DNA of 64,000 nt from Tissierella sp. MB52-C2 (GCF_030931715.1 NZ_CP133261.1:1426001-1490000); one strand, 5' to 3'. Positions 1-8,694 are shown, counted from the first letter of the stretch. Made by a program: numbers and translations. Notes: generated by a model from the sequence alone, not told the origin.

Positions 1-1
1 G

Positions 2-520
2 GTAAAAGATATTGATAGTTTTTTTAAAGCAAGTTTTGATGCAGATACAGATTTAGATAGATTTTCTGATGAGGTACACTTTCCCCAATCGAAAGAAAAA
101 ATGCGAGAAAGGTTAGAAAATAATATTAAAAGTGAGTCACAGAATGATGAGTTTTGGTGGATCATTGAGGATATAAATGGAAATGCAGTAGGCAATATTA
201 ATACATTTGAATGCAATAGAAGAATTGGAACATTTAGATATGGCATTGGATTGGAGAAACCTTATTGGGGCAATGGGTATGCAAAAGAAGCAATCAAAAT
301 AGTGTTAAGATATTATTTTAGAGAATTAAGATATCAGAAAGTTAATGCATACGTCTATTCCTTTAATGAAAGGTCATTGAAATTTCATGAATCATTAGGA
401 TTTCAACAAGAAGGCAGATTGAGAAGAATGGTCTATACTAATGGAAAGTTTTATGACGAAATATATTATGGTATGACTTGTGAAGAATTTGATGTAATAG
501 ATATACCAAAAGCTTTATAG
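2..520 (+). CDS. GNAT family N-acetyltransferase (5' end outside window)
   Basis: The reading frame is open from base 2 through the ATG at 101 to the stop at 520, so the gene most likely begins to the left of the window. Residues upstream of that ATG (VKDIDSFFKASFDADTDLD) fit the N-terminal helices of a RimJ/RimL-like GNAT fold. The acetyl-CoA loop is seen as YWGNGYAKEA and the C-terminal motif as NERSLKFHESLGF. The family moves an acetyl group from acetyl-CoA to an amine on proteins, drugs or small metabolites; the substrate cannot be told here. It ends 12 bases before the ribosome site of the next gene, so the two may be co-transcribed. Confidence 0.85.
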   Translation, partial: VKDIDSFFKASFDADTDLDRFSDEVHFPQSKEKMRERLENNIKSESQNDEFWWIIEDINGNAVGNINTFECNRRIGTFRYGIGLEKPYWGNGYAKEAIKIVLRYYFRELRYQKVNAYVYSFNERSLKFHESLGFQQEGRLRRMVYTNGKFYDEIYYGMTCEEFDVIDIPKAL

Positions 521-541
521 GAAATTGGTGAGGTGGATTCT

Positions 542-1234
542 ATGTATATAAAGTTGGAAAAGAGTGGGGTTGATTATTTACTGAGAGTTGCTTTCCAGGT
601 TATTATTGGAGCTATTCTGTTTTTTGTTTCTTCAGGAACATTAAAAAATCATCGGGGCTGGATTTATTTTGCTGTCTATACAATTTCGACTATACTAGGA
701 ATACTCTATTTATCAAAATACAACCCTGAGGTCTTAAATGAAAGAGCAAAGGAGAGAAATAATACTGAACACTGGGATAAGATATTGCTTAAGCTATATA
801 TAGCCCTTGCATTTTTTATAATTTATGTCGTTGCTGGTTTTGATATAAGATTTGGTTGGTCTAGTATACTTATGTTTTGTATGTATCCTTCTCTAGCAAT
901 TATAATTTTATCTTCTTTTCTTGGAATATGGGCCATGAAAGAAAATGCAAATTTTGAGGCTACGTCACGCATACAAAATGATCGGATACAGAATATTTGT
1001 GATTCAGGTCCATATAAGACTATCCGTCATCCCGGCTATCTGGCTATAATACTATGGACTATTGCAATACCTTTTGTATTTGGATCAGTATATATGATGA
1101 TTCCATCATTCCTTATATCTGTTATTATAGTGATTAGAACATATTTGGAAGATAAGATGCTGAAAGAAAAATTAACTGGCTACGTTGAATATTGCAAGAA
1201 AACAAAATATAGACTTCTTCCTTACATATGGTAA
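542..1234 (+). CDS. Integral membrane methyltransferase, isoprenylcysteine/phospholipid methyltransferase-like
   Basis: A 230-residue protein with about five hydrophobic segments. Its C-terminal half has the hallmark GPYKTIRHPGYLA, followed by EDKMLKEKLTGYVEY and a terminal YRLLPYIW. This is the SAM-binding signature of the ICMT/PEMT family of membrane methyltransferases. Such bacterial proteins methylate lipids or small hydrophobic molecules; the substrate is unknown. A GTG at 533 is possible, but it lies inside the ribosome site GAGGTGG, so the ATG at 542 is preferred. It follows the GNAT gene closely and may share its transcript. Confidence 0.8.
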   Translation: MYIKLEKSGVDYLLRVAFQVIIGAILFFVSSGTLKNHRGWIYFAVYTISTILGILYLSKYNPEVLNERAKERNNTEHWDKILLKLYIALAFFIIYVVAGFDIRFGWSSILMFCMYPSLAIIILSSFLGIWAMKENANFEATSRIQNDRIQNICDSGPYKTIRHPGYLAIILWTIAIPFVFGSVYMMIPSFLISVIIVIRTYLEDKMLKEKLTGYVEYCKKTKYRLLPYIW

Positions 1235-1237
1235 TAA

Positions 1238-1357
1238 AGTATCCATGCTCCAGTTTCAGATTACACTTATCAAATAGAAAATTCTGGACAAACTCGTTGG
1301 TTGGTTATGTCTGGATAGCTTGGAAAAGATGGGAATGAAATTGTTCCAAAAGATTAA
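1238..1357 (+). pseudogene. Short degenerate coding remnant
   Basis: One frame reads as a plausible protein end (APVSDYTYQIENSGQTRWL, then VMSG, a TAG, then LGKDGNEIVPKD and TAA). The TAG falls where a TGG would make sense. No start codon or ribosome site is visible. I do not recognise the parent family. The reading as a decayed gene end is an inference from amino-acid composition only. Confidence 0.3.
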
Positions 1358-1408
1358 CTAACAATATTTAAAGCACGTAATGAGACAAAGATTATATGTA
1401 ATTAATCC

Positions 1409-1418
1409 GGGGGGGGGG
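1409..1418. repeat. Ten-base G homopolymer at a gene start
   Basis: Ten consecutive G bases stand out in DNA that is about 70% A+T. The tract lies between an in-frame upstream ATG (1380) and the more likely start ATG (1425) of the nucleotidyltransferase gene. It therefore serves either as coding sequence (PGGGK) or as an oversized Shine-Dalgarno. Slippage in the run would change the frame from the first start or the strength and spacing for the second. Confidence 0.75.
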
Positions 1419-1424
1419 AAGTAT

Positions 1425-2198
1425 ATGTTAAGGGATATTAATTCATTTAGAGATATTGATAGTTTCATTGAACACTTGAAAAAGAAGGATGATATTGTAG
1501 GAATTGTTGAATATGGTGGTAGAACACATAGTGATATGAGTATTGGCGGAGATTACGATTTAACTGTTATATTTAACAAGCCTATATCTAATAATTTTAC
1601 AGGCATACATTTTCATATAGGGGGAATACCAATAGATTGTATGCTTTTATCTGTGGATGATTTTTTATTAGATGCTCCTTTAAATGAGTTCCTATTGGTT
1701 CATTTGAACTGTAAAATACTTTTTGATAGAAATAATATAACCAAAGATATTTTAGATAAAATAAAAAAGACTTGGAAAACTCCAGAATATTTATCAGCTT
1801 ATGAGATAAATACTTTTAGATTCACATTTCAACATATCATAGACAAATTAGAACATAGATTATATGAAAATGAATTATATTCTAAGAATTTTATATTTTC
1901 CTCTTTTGATTGGTTTCTGCAATGTTATGCAAGAATAAAAAATCTAGAAATAGGAAAGCCCAAGGTACATTTGAACTATATTGAAAATAATGATTCCGAA
2001 CTATTTAATATTATTAACCAGATGTATAGCACAGAGGATTTAAGTGTAAAATTTGAAATGCTAAAAAAATGCGCATACCATATGTTGCAGCCAATTGGTG
2101 GATTATGGCAAAGAGATGAAATTTTGTTTCATATGATACCTGATGGAAAGATTATAAATGAGGAACAACAGTCAGTTATTAGGTTATTGTTTGAGTAA
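1425..2198 (+). CDS. Nucleotidyltransferase-domain protein
   Basis: A 257-residue protein counted from ATG 1425, or 272 from ATG 1380 in the same frame. ATG 1425 is preferred because a G-rich ribosome site lies just upstream, whereas 1380 has none. The N-terminal part holds the polymerase-beta-type nucleotidyltransferase signature: glycines in VEYGGRTHSD followed by GGDYDLTVIF, with two acidic metal ligands (DYD). A helical region of about 130 residues follows. Relatives transfer nucleotides to antibiotics or proteins, or act as minimal MNT toxin/antitoxin enzymes; there is no HEPN partner next door. Substrate unknown. Confidence 0.65.
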   Translation: MLRDINSFRDIDSFIEHLKKKDDIVGIVEYGGRTHSDMSIGGDYDLTVIFNKPISNNFTGIHFHIGGIPIDCMLLSVDDFLLDAPLNEFLLVHLNCKILFDRNNITKDILDKIKKTWKTPEYLSAYEINTFRFTFQHIIDKLEHRLYENELYSKNFIFSSFDWFLQCYARIKNLEIGKPKVHLNYIENNDSELFNIINQMYSTEDLSVKFEMLKKCAYHMLQPIGGLWQRDEILFHMIPDGKIINEEQQSVIRLLFE

Positions 2199-2310
2199 AA
2201 TTTTGAATTGGATTAGATTGTCTTGTGCAGTAATCTCTGGAGAGCAAAAACTAATAGAGATTAGGTAAGATAAAGAAAGAATAATTATATTTTCTGGAGG
2301 GAAAAAGATA

Positions 2311-3072
2311 TTGAGATTAGATCATTTTGTCATAAATGTAGATCCAAAGTATCAGAAAGACATCCAAATCATTAAAAGTATAGAAAACAGTGGTTTTCCT
2401 TATAAACCTTCATGGGGGAAAGGAACAAAAGGATTTAAGGCATCTAATCTATGGATTGGAAACGAATACTTTGAAATGATCCATATTTTAAAAGAAGATG
2501 GGGGTGGATGGAAAAGTGAATGGGTTGACCATTATAATAGCGGACATCGGGGTTTGATTTGTATAATGATTGACACAGATAATTTTGATAAGATTTATGA
2601 GACATTAATCAAAAAAGACATAAAGATTACACCTCCAACTTTTTTACAGTTTAAATGGTTTTTTAATTTACTAACTAGAACAATGCCTTGGCGTAATAGT
2701 TATCTGCCTTTCTTTGAAGGTATTCCATTACAGATAGGATTTCAGCAAATGAAAGATAACAAGGCACAAGAATTTATGGAGCAGTATATGGTTCCAAATA
2801 GTAGAGATAATCAGATATATGGAATAAAGGATGTAATTGTTCAAGGACCATATACAGCAAATGATTTAAAATTAATAAAAGCCATATTTTCAAATTATGA
2901 TGAAGATGAGAGAAGTATAACAATAAACTTTTCAACTAATCAAAAGCTTATATTTCAGAATAATCAAAGTTATGGTGTTGAAATAATAACTGAATGTAAA
3001 AATAAATCATATATCGATAAGACAATCCAAATTGAAAACGTTATATTGTCCAATACCAATGAATTGGAATAG
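2311..3072 (+). CDS. VOC/glyoxalase-like domain protein
   Basis: A 253-residue protein starting at TTG behind TGGAGGG. The N-terminus (MRLDHFVINV) and a later segment (GHRGLICIMIDTDNFDKIYE) match the beta-alpha-beta-beta-beta pattern of the vicinal-oxygen-chelate fold, of the glyoxalase_3-like kind. Such proteins bind metals or hydrophobic ligands and include drug-binding resistance proteins and dioxygenases. No specific function can be given. It stands alone, with non-coding or decayed sequence on both sides. Confidence 0.6.
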   Translation: MRLDHFVINVDPKYQKDIQIIKSIENSGFPYKPSWGKGTKGFKASNLWIGNEYFEMIHILKEDGGGWKSEWVDHYNSGHRGLICIMIDTDNFDKIYETLIKKDIKITPPTFLQFKWFFNLLTRTMPWRNSYLPFFEGIPLQIGFQQMKDNKAQEFMEQYMVPNSRDNQIYGIKDVIVQGPYTANDLKLIKAIFSNYDEDERSITINFSTNQKLIFQNNQSYGVEIITECKNKSYIDKTIQIENVILSNTNELE

Positions 3073-3298
3073 TATCTAAATATTATTAAGGAAGACAAGA
3101 AACTTTGGATACAACATAATTGGACTTCAACTAACAAAGGCATTACCAATAGAATTAAGGTGAAAATCCTTGAAGGATAAGATATAACAACCACCTATAC
3201 TATTGGTACCTAGTATGGTGTCTCAGGTAACTGATGAGTCTACTGTGACTATTAAATATTTTTAATAGTACAAAGAATAGAGGAGGTAAATATAGCTT

Positions 3299-4258
3299 AT
3301 GATTGATAAAGTTGTATTAAAAAAAGTAGTTAATAAGTTAAATGGCGACTATTCAAGCCTAAAATTACTAGGTGGATTTAATGATAGTGTTTATGAAATT
3401 AACGTTAATGGTAAAAGTTTTGTAATTAAATTTTTCTTAATGTCTCAGACTAATAAGTCTTTAATTAAAGGAGAATTGGACTGGATTAGTTATCTGTCAG
3501 AAAACGGAATGAATGTAGCTAGACCAGTTTTTCCAATTCAAGATAATTTTATTAAAGAAATTAGTGAAAATGATTATTCATATTATTATGTCATATTTGA
3601 AAAAGTAGAAGGACGCTTTATTGATGAAGAGGGTTGGAAGAAAGATTTAATCAAAAACTGGGGACAGGCAATGGGAAAAATGCATAAACTAGCTAAGAAC
3701 TATAAACCATCGTGTAATAATAGCATTAAAAAGTGGATAGAAAATGATGTCTTAGTAGATCCACCTAGTTTAATAACAGATTTAGTTCTAGATAAATGGA
3801 ATAAATATATAGAAAAAATAAAATCTCTACCAACTTCTAAAGATAGCTATGGGATTATACATAATGACTTGCATCATAAAAACATATACTTTAATAATGG
3901 AGAAGCTATATTATTTGATTTTGGAGACTGTGAATATAGCTGGTTCAGTTATGATATTTCGATCTCTTTATATCATGCCATTCAGAGAATTCCATTAAAT
4001 CAGGAAGAATATAGATTAGACTTTGCTAATAAATTTATGAAAAATTTTATAATAGGGTATAAGCTAGAGAATAGCATAGATTATAGCTGGCTAGAAGAAA
4101 TAGAGTTTTTTCTAGATTATAGACATATATATTCCTATTTATATATATTGAAGCATTCAAAGATTAATGATACTAATAATGGATTGAAGGAATTTGTAGA
4201 GAAAATGAAATACAGGATAGAAGGGGAAATTCCATATCTTAAAGGATTAAACTTATAG
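3299..4258 (+). CDS. Aminoglycoside phosphotransferase-family (APH) kinase
   Basis: A 319-residue soluble protein with the APH/choline kinase fold. The nucleotide-binding N-lobe includes GGFNDSVYEI and FVIKFF. The catalytic loop is HNDLHHKN, with Asp as base and Asn as metal ligand, and the metal-binding motif is LFDFGD. The family phosphorylates aminoglycosides, macrolides, choline, homoserine or sugars; the substrate is not readable here. AGGAGGT lies 11 bases before the ATG, slightly long but strong. It lies a few kilobases from a GNAT acetyltransferase and a nucleotidyltransferase, the other two classes of aminoglycoside-modifying fold, but resistance is not shown. Confidence 0.75.
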   Translation: MIDKVVLKKVVNKLNGDYSSLKLLGGFNDSVYEINVNGKSFVIKFFLMSQTNKSLIKGELDWISYLSENGMNVARPVFPIQDNFIKEISENDYSYYYVIFEKVEGRFIDEEGWKKDLIKNWGQAMGKMHKLAKNYKPSCNNSIKKWIENDVLVDPPSLITDLVLDKWNKYIEKIKSLPTSKDSYGIIHNDLHHKNIYFNNGEAILFDFGDCEYSWFSYDISISLYHAIQRIPLNQEEYRLDFANKFMKNFIIGYKLENSIDYSWLEEIEFFLDYRHIYSYLYILKHSKINDTNNGLKEFVEKMKYRIEGEIPYLKGLNL

Positions 4259-4352
4259 AACTTCATATAGTATCATAATTCCTACATTTCTCAATCTAAG
4301 ATAAGAACTATCTAGGCCTAGGTAAGTACTGGGATATCAAAATGTTATAAGA

Positions 4353-4448
4353 AAGGGAATATGTGAAGTTACAGATTCTAATAATTCATTTGAAGTTGCA
4401 GGAGGATATTATAATCCTACAAATCAGTCTTATGGTAGGGTATCTTAA
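4353..4448 (+). pseudogene. Degenerate fragment of a Cu/Zn superoxide dismutase gene
   Basis: About 32 codons (KGICEVTDSNNSFEV, AGGYYNPTNQSYG) are nearly the same, in DNA and protein, as the middle of the intact sodC-like gene at 6365-6841. The metal-ligand histidine of GGHYNP has become Tyr, and the one in QPHG has become Tyr in QSYG. A stop follows and no start is present. This is a decayed partial duplicate. The stretch from 4259 to 4708 holds otherwise only the terminator at 4559. Confidence 0.75.
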
Positions 4449-4558
4449 TTGGAAAAGTTGATGGATGGGAGTACTATAGTGACGAATCATATGATGAATG
4501 ATAGGGGTGGACAAGTATAGTGTATTTAGTGAGAATATAATAGAAGGATTATTTACAG

Positions 4559-4593
4559 GATAAGTGATTAAATTTACTTATCTTTTTTATTTT
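4559..4593 (+). terminator. Rho-independent terminator
   Basis: Stem GATAAGT/ACTTATC with a 10-base loop, followed by TTTTTTATTTT. It lies between the APH/pseudogene region and the HIT gene. Confidence 0.7.
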
Positions 4594-4708
4594 GTAAATA
4601 TTTGCTGGAAAAAGGAGGAAATTCGAGATTTATATAGAATATATATTATAGCGAGATAAGATATGATATATTTTGTTGATTTTCATAAAAAGGAAGAGGT
4701 AGGTTAAA

Positions 4709-5215
4709 TTGTACGTTAAACAATTATCAGAAAATGAGGAAAAAGAACTAGAGCAAAGATTTGAAAGAATAAAAGAACTTCAAGAAAAAGGTATATGTTT
4801 TGGATGTTATAACTTTAAAACAGGAGATATATTTCCTGATGATGGTTTAATTTTTTACGAGGATGAAAAGGTAAGGTGTCAATTTGAAAGATACCCAAGA
4901 GCAACTGGGCAGACAATTATTGTATCAAAGGAACATTATGAAGATATTGCTGAGATGCCTCTTGAACTAGGTACATATATATTAAAAATATCAAATGAAA
5001 TAATTAAACTTCATAAAGAAATTTTAGGTGCAGAAAAAGTATATATGTGTACAATATGTGACGGTAAAAGGAATCATTTACATTTTCAGCTTTTTCCACG
5101 ATTAAAAGGAGAACCGAGGGGCTATGGAAATTTTGTCAGAGAAGAAGGAATTATTATGGATTATCATGAAACAGCAGAACTTTATAGTAGTAAAATGAAA
5201 GAAATTATATTATAG
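4709..5215 (+). CDS. HIT-family protein (histidine-triad hydrolase/transferase)
   Basis: A 168-residue cytosolic protein starting at TTG behind GAAGAGGTAGG. The active-site triad region reads NHLHFQLFPR, i.e. His-x-His-x-Gln as in GalT-type members rather than the usual third His. An N-terminal CFGC pair (residues 30-33) could bind zinc. HIT proteins split or transfer nucleoside phosphates (AMP-lysine, Ap4A, sugar-nucleotides). The Gln variant suggests a transferase or nucleotide-phosphorylase type, but this is inference. Single gene with its own terminator upstream. Confidence 0.75.
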   Translation: MYVKQLSENEEKELEQRFERIKELQEKGICFGCYNFKTGDIFPDDGLIFYEDEKVRCQFERYPRATGQTIIVSKEHYEDIAEMPLELGTYILKISNEIIKLHKEILGAEKVYMCTICDGKRNHLHFQLFPRLKGEPRGYGNFVREEGIIMDYHETAELYSSKMKEIIL

Positions 5216-5407
5216 GATATAAATATTATGAGGAGTTAATGATGACATTAATTAAAAGATAGATAATTGATATAATCCTATAGTAACTACAACAAAAAAG
5301 TTAGTGAAGTAGGAAAAACTATTATGAATTACGGCAGGAAAGAATTATATATTAAATATTTTTTTATGAGAAATATTAAACCAATCTAAAAGAGGAGAAA
5401 TATATCT

Positions 5408-6190
5408 ATGAGAATTGCGATACTTTCGGATATACATAGTAATCACATTGCTTTTGAAGCAGTATTGAAGGATATAAATAATAGAGAAATTGATATGATT
5501 TTCTTTCTAGGTGATTATATTTTGGGTGGTTACGGTTCAAATGAGACAGTTGATTTGTTAATCAGGTTACAAAGACAAAGTGAAAAACATTTAATTATAT
5601 CAGGTAATATTGATGAATTAATAACTTCAATAGAAGAGAATGCTGATTGGATATGTACAGTTAATAATCAAATTTATAACGAATTAGGAGCGGAGCGTGT
5701 ATCATTTTTAAAATCGCTTCCATCTAATTTAATGATAGAAATCGAAGGAATATCTATGTTTTTATGTCATAATCCATCAGAAATCGAAGTCTTTACAATG
5801 GTTGACAGTTTAAGAAGAGAAAACAATACTCCAAATATAAGTGGGCTTGCTGAAATAGCAAATGGATTGGAAAGTGATGTTTGTATTTTTGGACATTATC
5901 ACCTATTCTTGGATGAGCAAGTAAATGGTAAAAGATTTATATGTCCTAGCTCTGTTGGAATGCCATTTAATGGAGATGTAAGAGCACAATATATTATATT
6001 AGAGATTTTTGACGGTAATATTATCATATCAAAGCAGTATGTTGAATATGATTGGATAGAATTAGTAAAAAATTTTGATGAAAAAGGATATTTTGAGAAG
6101 TATAATAATTGGTCGATGAATGTGGTTACTACCATATTAACAGCACATAATTACTTTGGTACACAAGAGCTTAGAAAAAATGTGGAGTAG
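5408..6190 (+). CDS. Metallophosphoesterase, calcineurin-like (YfcE/PF12850-type)
   Basis: A 260-residue soluble protein with the metal-ligand order of calcineurin-like phosphoesterases: SDIHSN at the start, FLGDYILGG, GNIDE and FGHYHLF. The GNxD form in place of GNHD is usual in small cytosolic members acting on phosphodiesters or nucleotides. The C-terminal 40 residues beyond the core are not recognised. AGAGGAG precedes the ATG. Monocistronic: the terminator at 6264 follows. Confidence 0.75.
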   Translation: MRIAILSDIHSNHIAFEAVLKDINNREIDMIFFLGDYILGGYGSNETVDLLIRLQRQSEKHLIISGNIDELITSIEENADWICTVNNQIYNELGAERVSFLKSLPSNLMIEIEGISMFLCHNPSEIEVFTMVDSLRRENNTPNISGLAEIANGLESDVCIFGHYHLFLDEQVNGKRFICPSSVGMPFNGDVRAQYIILEIFDGNIIISKQYVEYDWIELVKNFDEKGYFEKYNNWSMNVVTTILTAHNYFGTQELRKNVE

Positions 6191-6263
6191 AACAAAGTTA
6201 TTATTTGAAAATTTTTAATTTTAATAATGCATATAAATTAGAATAATAATGCAATTTTTTAAG

Positions 6264-6294
6264 AATAGATAGTGTAGATTAGCTATCTATTTTC
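6264..6294 (+). terminator. Hairpin terminator
   Basis: Stem AATAGATAG/CTATCTATT with a 10-base loop, followed by TTC; only a short T run. It closes the metallophosphoesterase gene. Confidence 0.5.
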
Positions 6295-6364
6295 ATATAA
6301 AAATATCTATATCACACCTATTATAAACTCCTTTCATATTATAATTTGAAGGGAGGAATAAATA

Positions 6365-6841
6365 ATGTGTTATGAAAATAGAACCAAGGCATATGCGAGA
6401 ATAAAGGGTGGGAATTTATATCCAAACTTACGCGGTATAGTATTTTTCGATGATGTGGAGGGTGGTACAGAGGTGAGTGTAGAAGTATGGGGTTTGCCTT
6501 TATATAAACCTGCCGAAGGTAATAATCAGCCCATAGGACCACATGGATTCCATATACATGAAAAGGGAATATGTGAAGTTACAGATCCTAATAATCCATT
6601 TGAATCTGCAGGAGGACATTATAATCCAACAAATCAACCTCATGGAAACCATGTGGGAGACTTTCCAGTACTGTTTTCAAATAACGGCTATGCTAGAATG
6701 AGATTTTTTACAGATAAGTTTAAACCTGAAGACATTATTGGCAGATCAGTAATAATTCATGAGAATCCTGACGATTATAGAACTCAGCCAGCTGGTAATT
6801 CAGGAAAAAGAATAGCCTGTGGTGTAATCTATTCATCTTGA
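6365..6841 (+). CDS. sodC: Copper/zinc superoxide dismutase family protein
   Basis: 158 residues with the full Cu/Zn-SOD ligand pattern: GFHIHEKG (two copper His), GGHYNPTNQPHGNHVGDFP (bridging and zinc His plus Asp) and SVIIHENPDDY (last copper His). A Cys in GIC before the zinc loop and one in ACGV near the end are placed for the conserved disulfide. There is no signal peptide, unlike most periplasmic SodC, so it resembles Bacillus YojM-like or spore-associated forms. The enzyme converts superoxide to peroxide and oxygen. GGGAGGAATAA precedes the ATG. A decayed partial copy lies at 4353-4448. Confidence 0.85.
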   Translation: MCYENRTKAYARIKGGNLYPNLRGIVFFDDVEGGTEVSVEVWGLPLYKPAEGNNQPIGPHGFHIHEKGICEVTDPNNPFESAGGHYNPTNQPHGNHVGDFPVLFSNNGYARMRFFTDKFKPEDIIGRSVIIHENPDDYRTQPAGNSGKRIACGVIYSS

Positions 6842-6858
6842 GAAATTTTACAATGAAA

Positions 6859-6893
6859 AATCAAAAGCCCAATAATTTGGGCTTTTGATTTTT
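6859..6893. terminator. Bidirectional terminator between convergent genes
   Basis: A 14-bp perfect stem (AATCAAAAGCCCAA/TTGGGCTTTTGATT) with a TAAT loop. T runs follow on both strands, serving sodC from the left and the LysM gene from the right. Confidence 0.85.
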
Positions 6894-6905
6894 GAATTAT
6901 ATTAC

Positions 6906-7628
6906 TTATAGACAAACAGTAAAACATCTTCTTGGAATACATATTACTTGACCTACTTGCAATCTATTTGGATCGATTCCAGGATTTGCATTGATAATTG
7001 CTTGCACAGTTACATTAAATCTTTGGGCAATTGAGAATAAAGTATCTCCAGCCATTACTGTATAGAGGAATCCATTAGGGCATGGAGGTCTAGGTGGCAT
7101 CGGCCTTGGTATGCATATTACTTGACCTATTTGCAAAAAGTTTGGATCGATTCCAGGATTTGCATTGATAATTGCTTGGACAGTTACATTAAACCTTTGA
7201 GCAAGTATAAATAAAGTATCTCCGGCAACTACTGTATAGAGAAATCCATTAGGACATGGAGGTGTAGGTGGTGTAACTCTTGGTATACATATTACTTGAC
7301 CTATTTGTATAAAATTCGGATCGATTCCTGGATTTGCGTTTATGATTGCCTGCAAACTAACATTAAATCTTTGAGCAATTCCTATCAAGGTATCCCCGGC
7401 AACTACTGTATAGAGGAATCCATTAGGGCATGGAGGTGTTGCTCTTGGAATACATATTACTTGACCTATTTGCAATCTATTTGGATCAATTCCAGGATTA
7501 GCATTAATAATTGCTTGGACAGTTACATTAAACCTTTGGGCAAGTATGAATAAAGTATCTCCAGCCATTATTGTATATTGGAAACTTCCAGGAGGACATA
7601 TTTGTTCTATCTGATAATTATCATTCAT
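6906..7628 (-). CDS. Protein of four tandem LysM domains
   Basis: 240 residues made almost wholly of four near-identical LysM units of about 45 residues (YTVVAGDTLF, AQRFNVTVQAIINANPGID, QIGQVICIPR), joined by Pro/Cys linkers (TPPCPNGF). LysM binds N-acetylglucosamine polymers such as peptidoglycan. There is no signal peptide or catalytic domain, which fits spore coat/cortex LysM proteins better than secreted hydrolases. The start at 7628 (MNDNYQIEQ) is chosen because AAAGGAAAAGTG lies before it; the frame is open 30 codons further. The repeats are similar at DNA level and could recombine. Confidence 0.8.
   Translation of the reverse strand: MNDNYQIEQICPPGSFQYTIMAGDTLFILAQRFNVTVQAIINANPGIDPNRLQIGQVICIPRATPPCPNGFLYTVVAGDTLIGIAQRFNVSLQAIINANPGIDPNFIQIGQVICIPRVTPPTPPCPNGFLYTVVAGDTLFILAQRFNVTVQAIINANPGIDPNFLQIGQVICIPRPMPPRPPCPNGFLYTVMAGDTLFSIAQRFNVTVQAIINANPGIDPNRLQVGQVICIPRRCFTVCL
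6918..7600 (-). repeat. Four tandem LysM-coding DNA repeats
   Basis: The units within the LysM gene share long stretches such as TTTGGATCGATTCCAGGATT with few differences, and the linkers vary in length. This points to recent duplication. Confidence 0.65.
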
Positions 7629-7862
7629 AATAATCACTTTTCCTTTCAAATATTTATAGTCACTATATATTATGCTGGACAAGGAAGAAATGCTAAAGAT
7701 ATTATAAGAAAAGGACAAAAATATTAGATTTTTTATACCCTAATGAATATTTAAAGGCATTTATTTCATTAATTCAATAAATTTCTTAAACATTACAGAG
7801 ATATGTATTTATGATATAATTAATCTATTATAGAAACATCATTTTTCAATAGGAGGATAAAA

Positions 7863-8687
7863 GTGAAATTGTTGAAAATTATACTTATTATTATAGCTGT
7901 TGGAGTGTTTATATTTGTTTATAATTATGATCAGATAAGTAAATTTAGAGTGAAGAATATAAGAATAGATTCTAAAAAAGTGAGAAATAATTTTAAAATA
8001 ACTCAAATATCTGATTTTCACTCTAATAATCTAATTAATTTAGAAAATATGGTAGATAGGGTAAAAAAATTTGATCCAAATTTTATAGTACTAACAGGTG
8101 ATATTATAGACTCTAATGATATGAAATTAGATACTGTAATTAAACTATTTGAAGCATTATTAAAGTTAAATAAAGAGATTTATTTCGTACAAGGGAATCA
8201 TGAAAATAGAAGTGAATTATATAAGGATTTAAAAGATGAGATGGAAAAATTAGGAATAATTATCTTGGAAGATAGTTCCACTACAATTATAGTAAATAAT
8301 GAAAAGATAAACCTTACTGGTCTTAAATTTTACCCAAAATCTAGAGAATATAAGGAAATTACATATTATCAAGAGACTATTAAAGACCTAAATTTAGATT
8401 ATTATAATATTTTACTTAGACATTCTCCTAATAATGTGGAAGACATTTTAAATGGAAATGAGGATTTAGTAATATCTGGACATACACATGGAGGACAGGT
8501 AAGAATACCGTTAATAGGGGCAATAGTAGCTCCAGGACAAGGTTTATTTCCAAAGCTTGATAAAGGAATTTTTAGAATAAATGATACAAATCTATATATA
8601 GACAGTGGATTAGGAAATAGTGCTGCACCAATAAGGGCATTTAATCCTGTTCAAATTTCTAATATTATAATTGAGCCAAAGAAGTGA
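7863..8687 (+). CDS. Membrane-anchored metallophosphoesterase (YkuE-like)
   Basis: A 274-residue protein starting at GTG behind AGGAGG. One N-terminal hydrophobic segment (residues 5-22) anchors an outward-facing calcineurin-like domain. Metal motifs in order: ISDFHSN, LTGDIID, QGNHENR, LRHSP and GHTHGGQVRIP. The GHTHGGQ form is typical of the YkuE/LpxH-like cell-surface phosphoesterases. Substrate unknown, possibly a lipid or cell-wall phosphoester. The dinB start lies 8 bases after the stop, so the two are probably translated from one mRNA. Confidence 0.8.
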   Translation: MKLLKIILIIIAVGVFIFVYNYDQISKFRVKNIRIDSKKVRNNFKITQISDFHSNNLINLENMVDRVKKFDPNFIVLTGDIIDSNDMKLDTVIKLFEALLKLNKEIYFVQGNHENRSELYKDLKDEMEKLGIIILEDSSTTIIVNNEKINLTGLKFYPKSREYKEITYYQETIKDLNLDYYNILLRHSPNNVEDILNGNEDLVISGHTHGGQVRIPLIGAIVAPGQGLFPKLDKGIFRINDTNLYIDSGLGNSAAPIRAFNPVQISNIIIEPKK

Positions 8688-8694
8688 TGAAAAC

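Noticed and set aside
2245-2290. Inverted repeat TAATCTCT/AGAGATTA before the VOC gene
   Set aside because: Only 8 bp with a long loop; no riboswitch or T-box features were seen.
3180-3264. Frame reading PPILLVPSMVSQVTDESTVTIKYF
   Set aside because: Looks slightly protein-like but is short, has no start and matches no family I recognise; not enough to call a pseudogene.
4449-4499. Frame reading GKVDGWEYYSDESYDE after the sodC fragment
   Set aside because: Too short and in a different context from the dismutase; could be chance.
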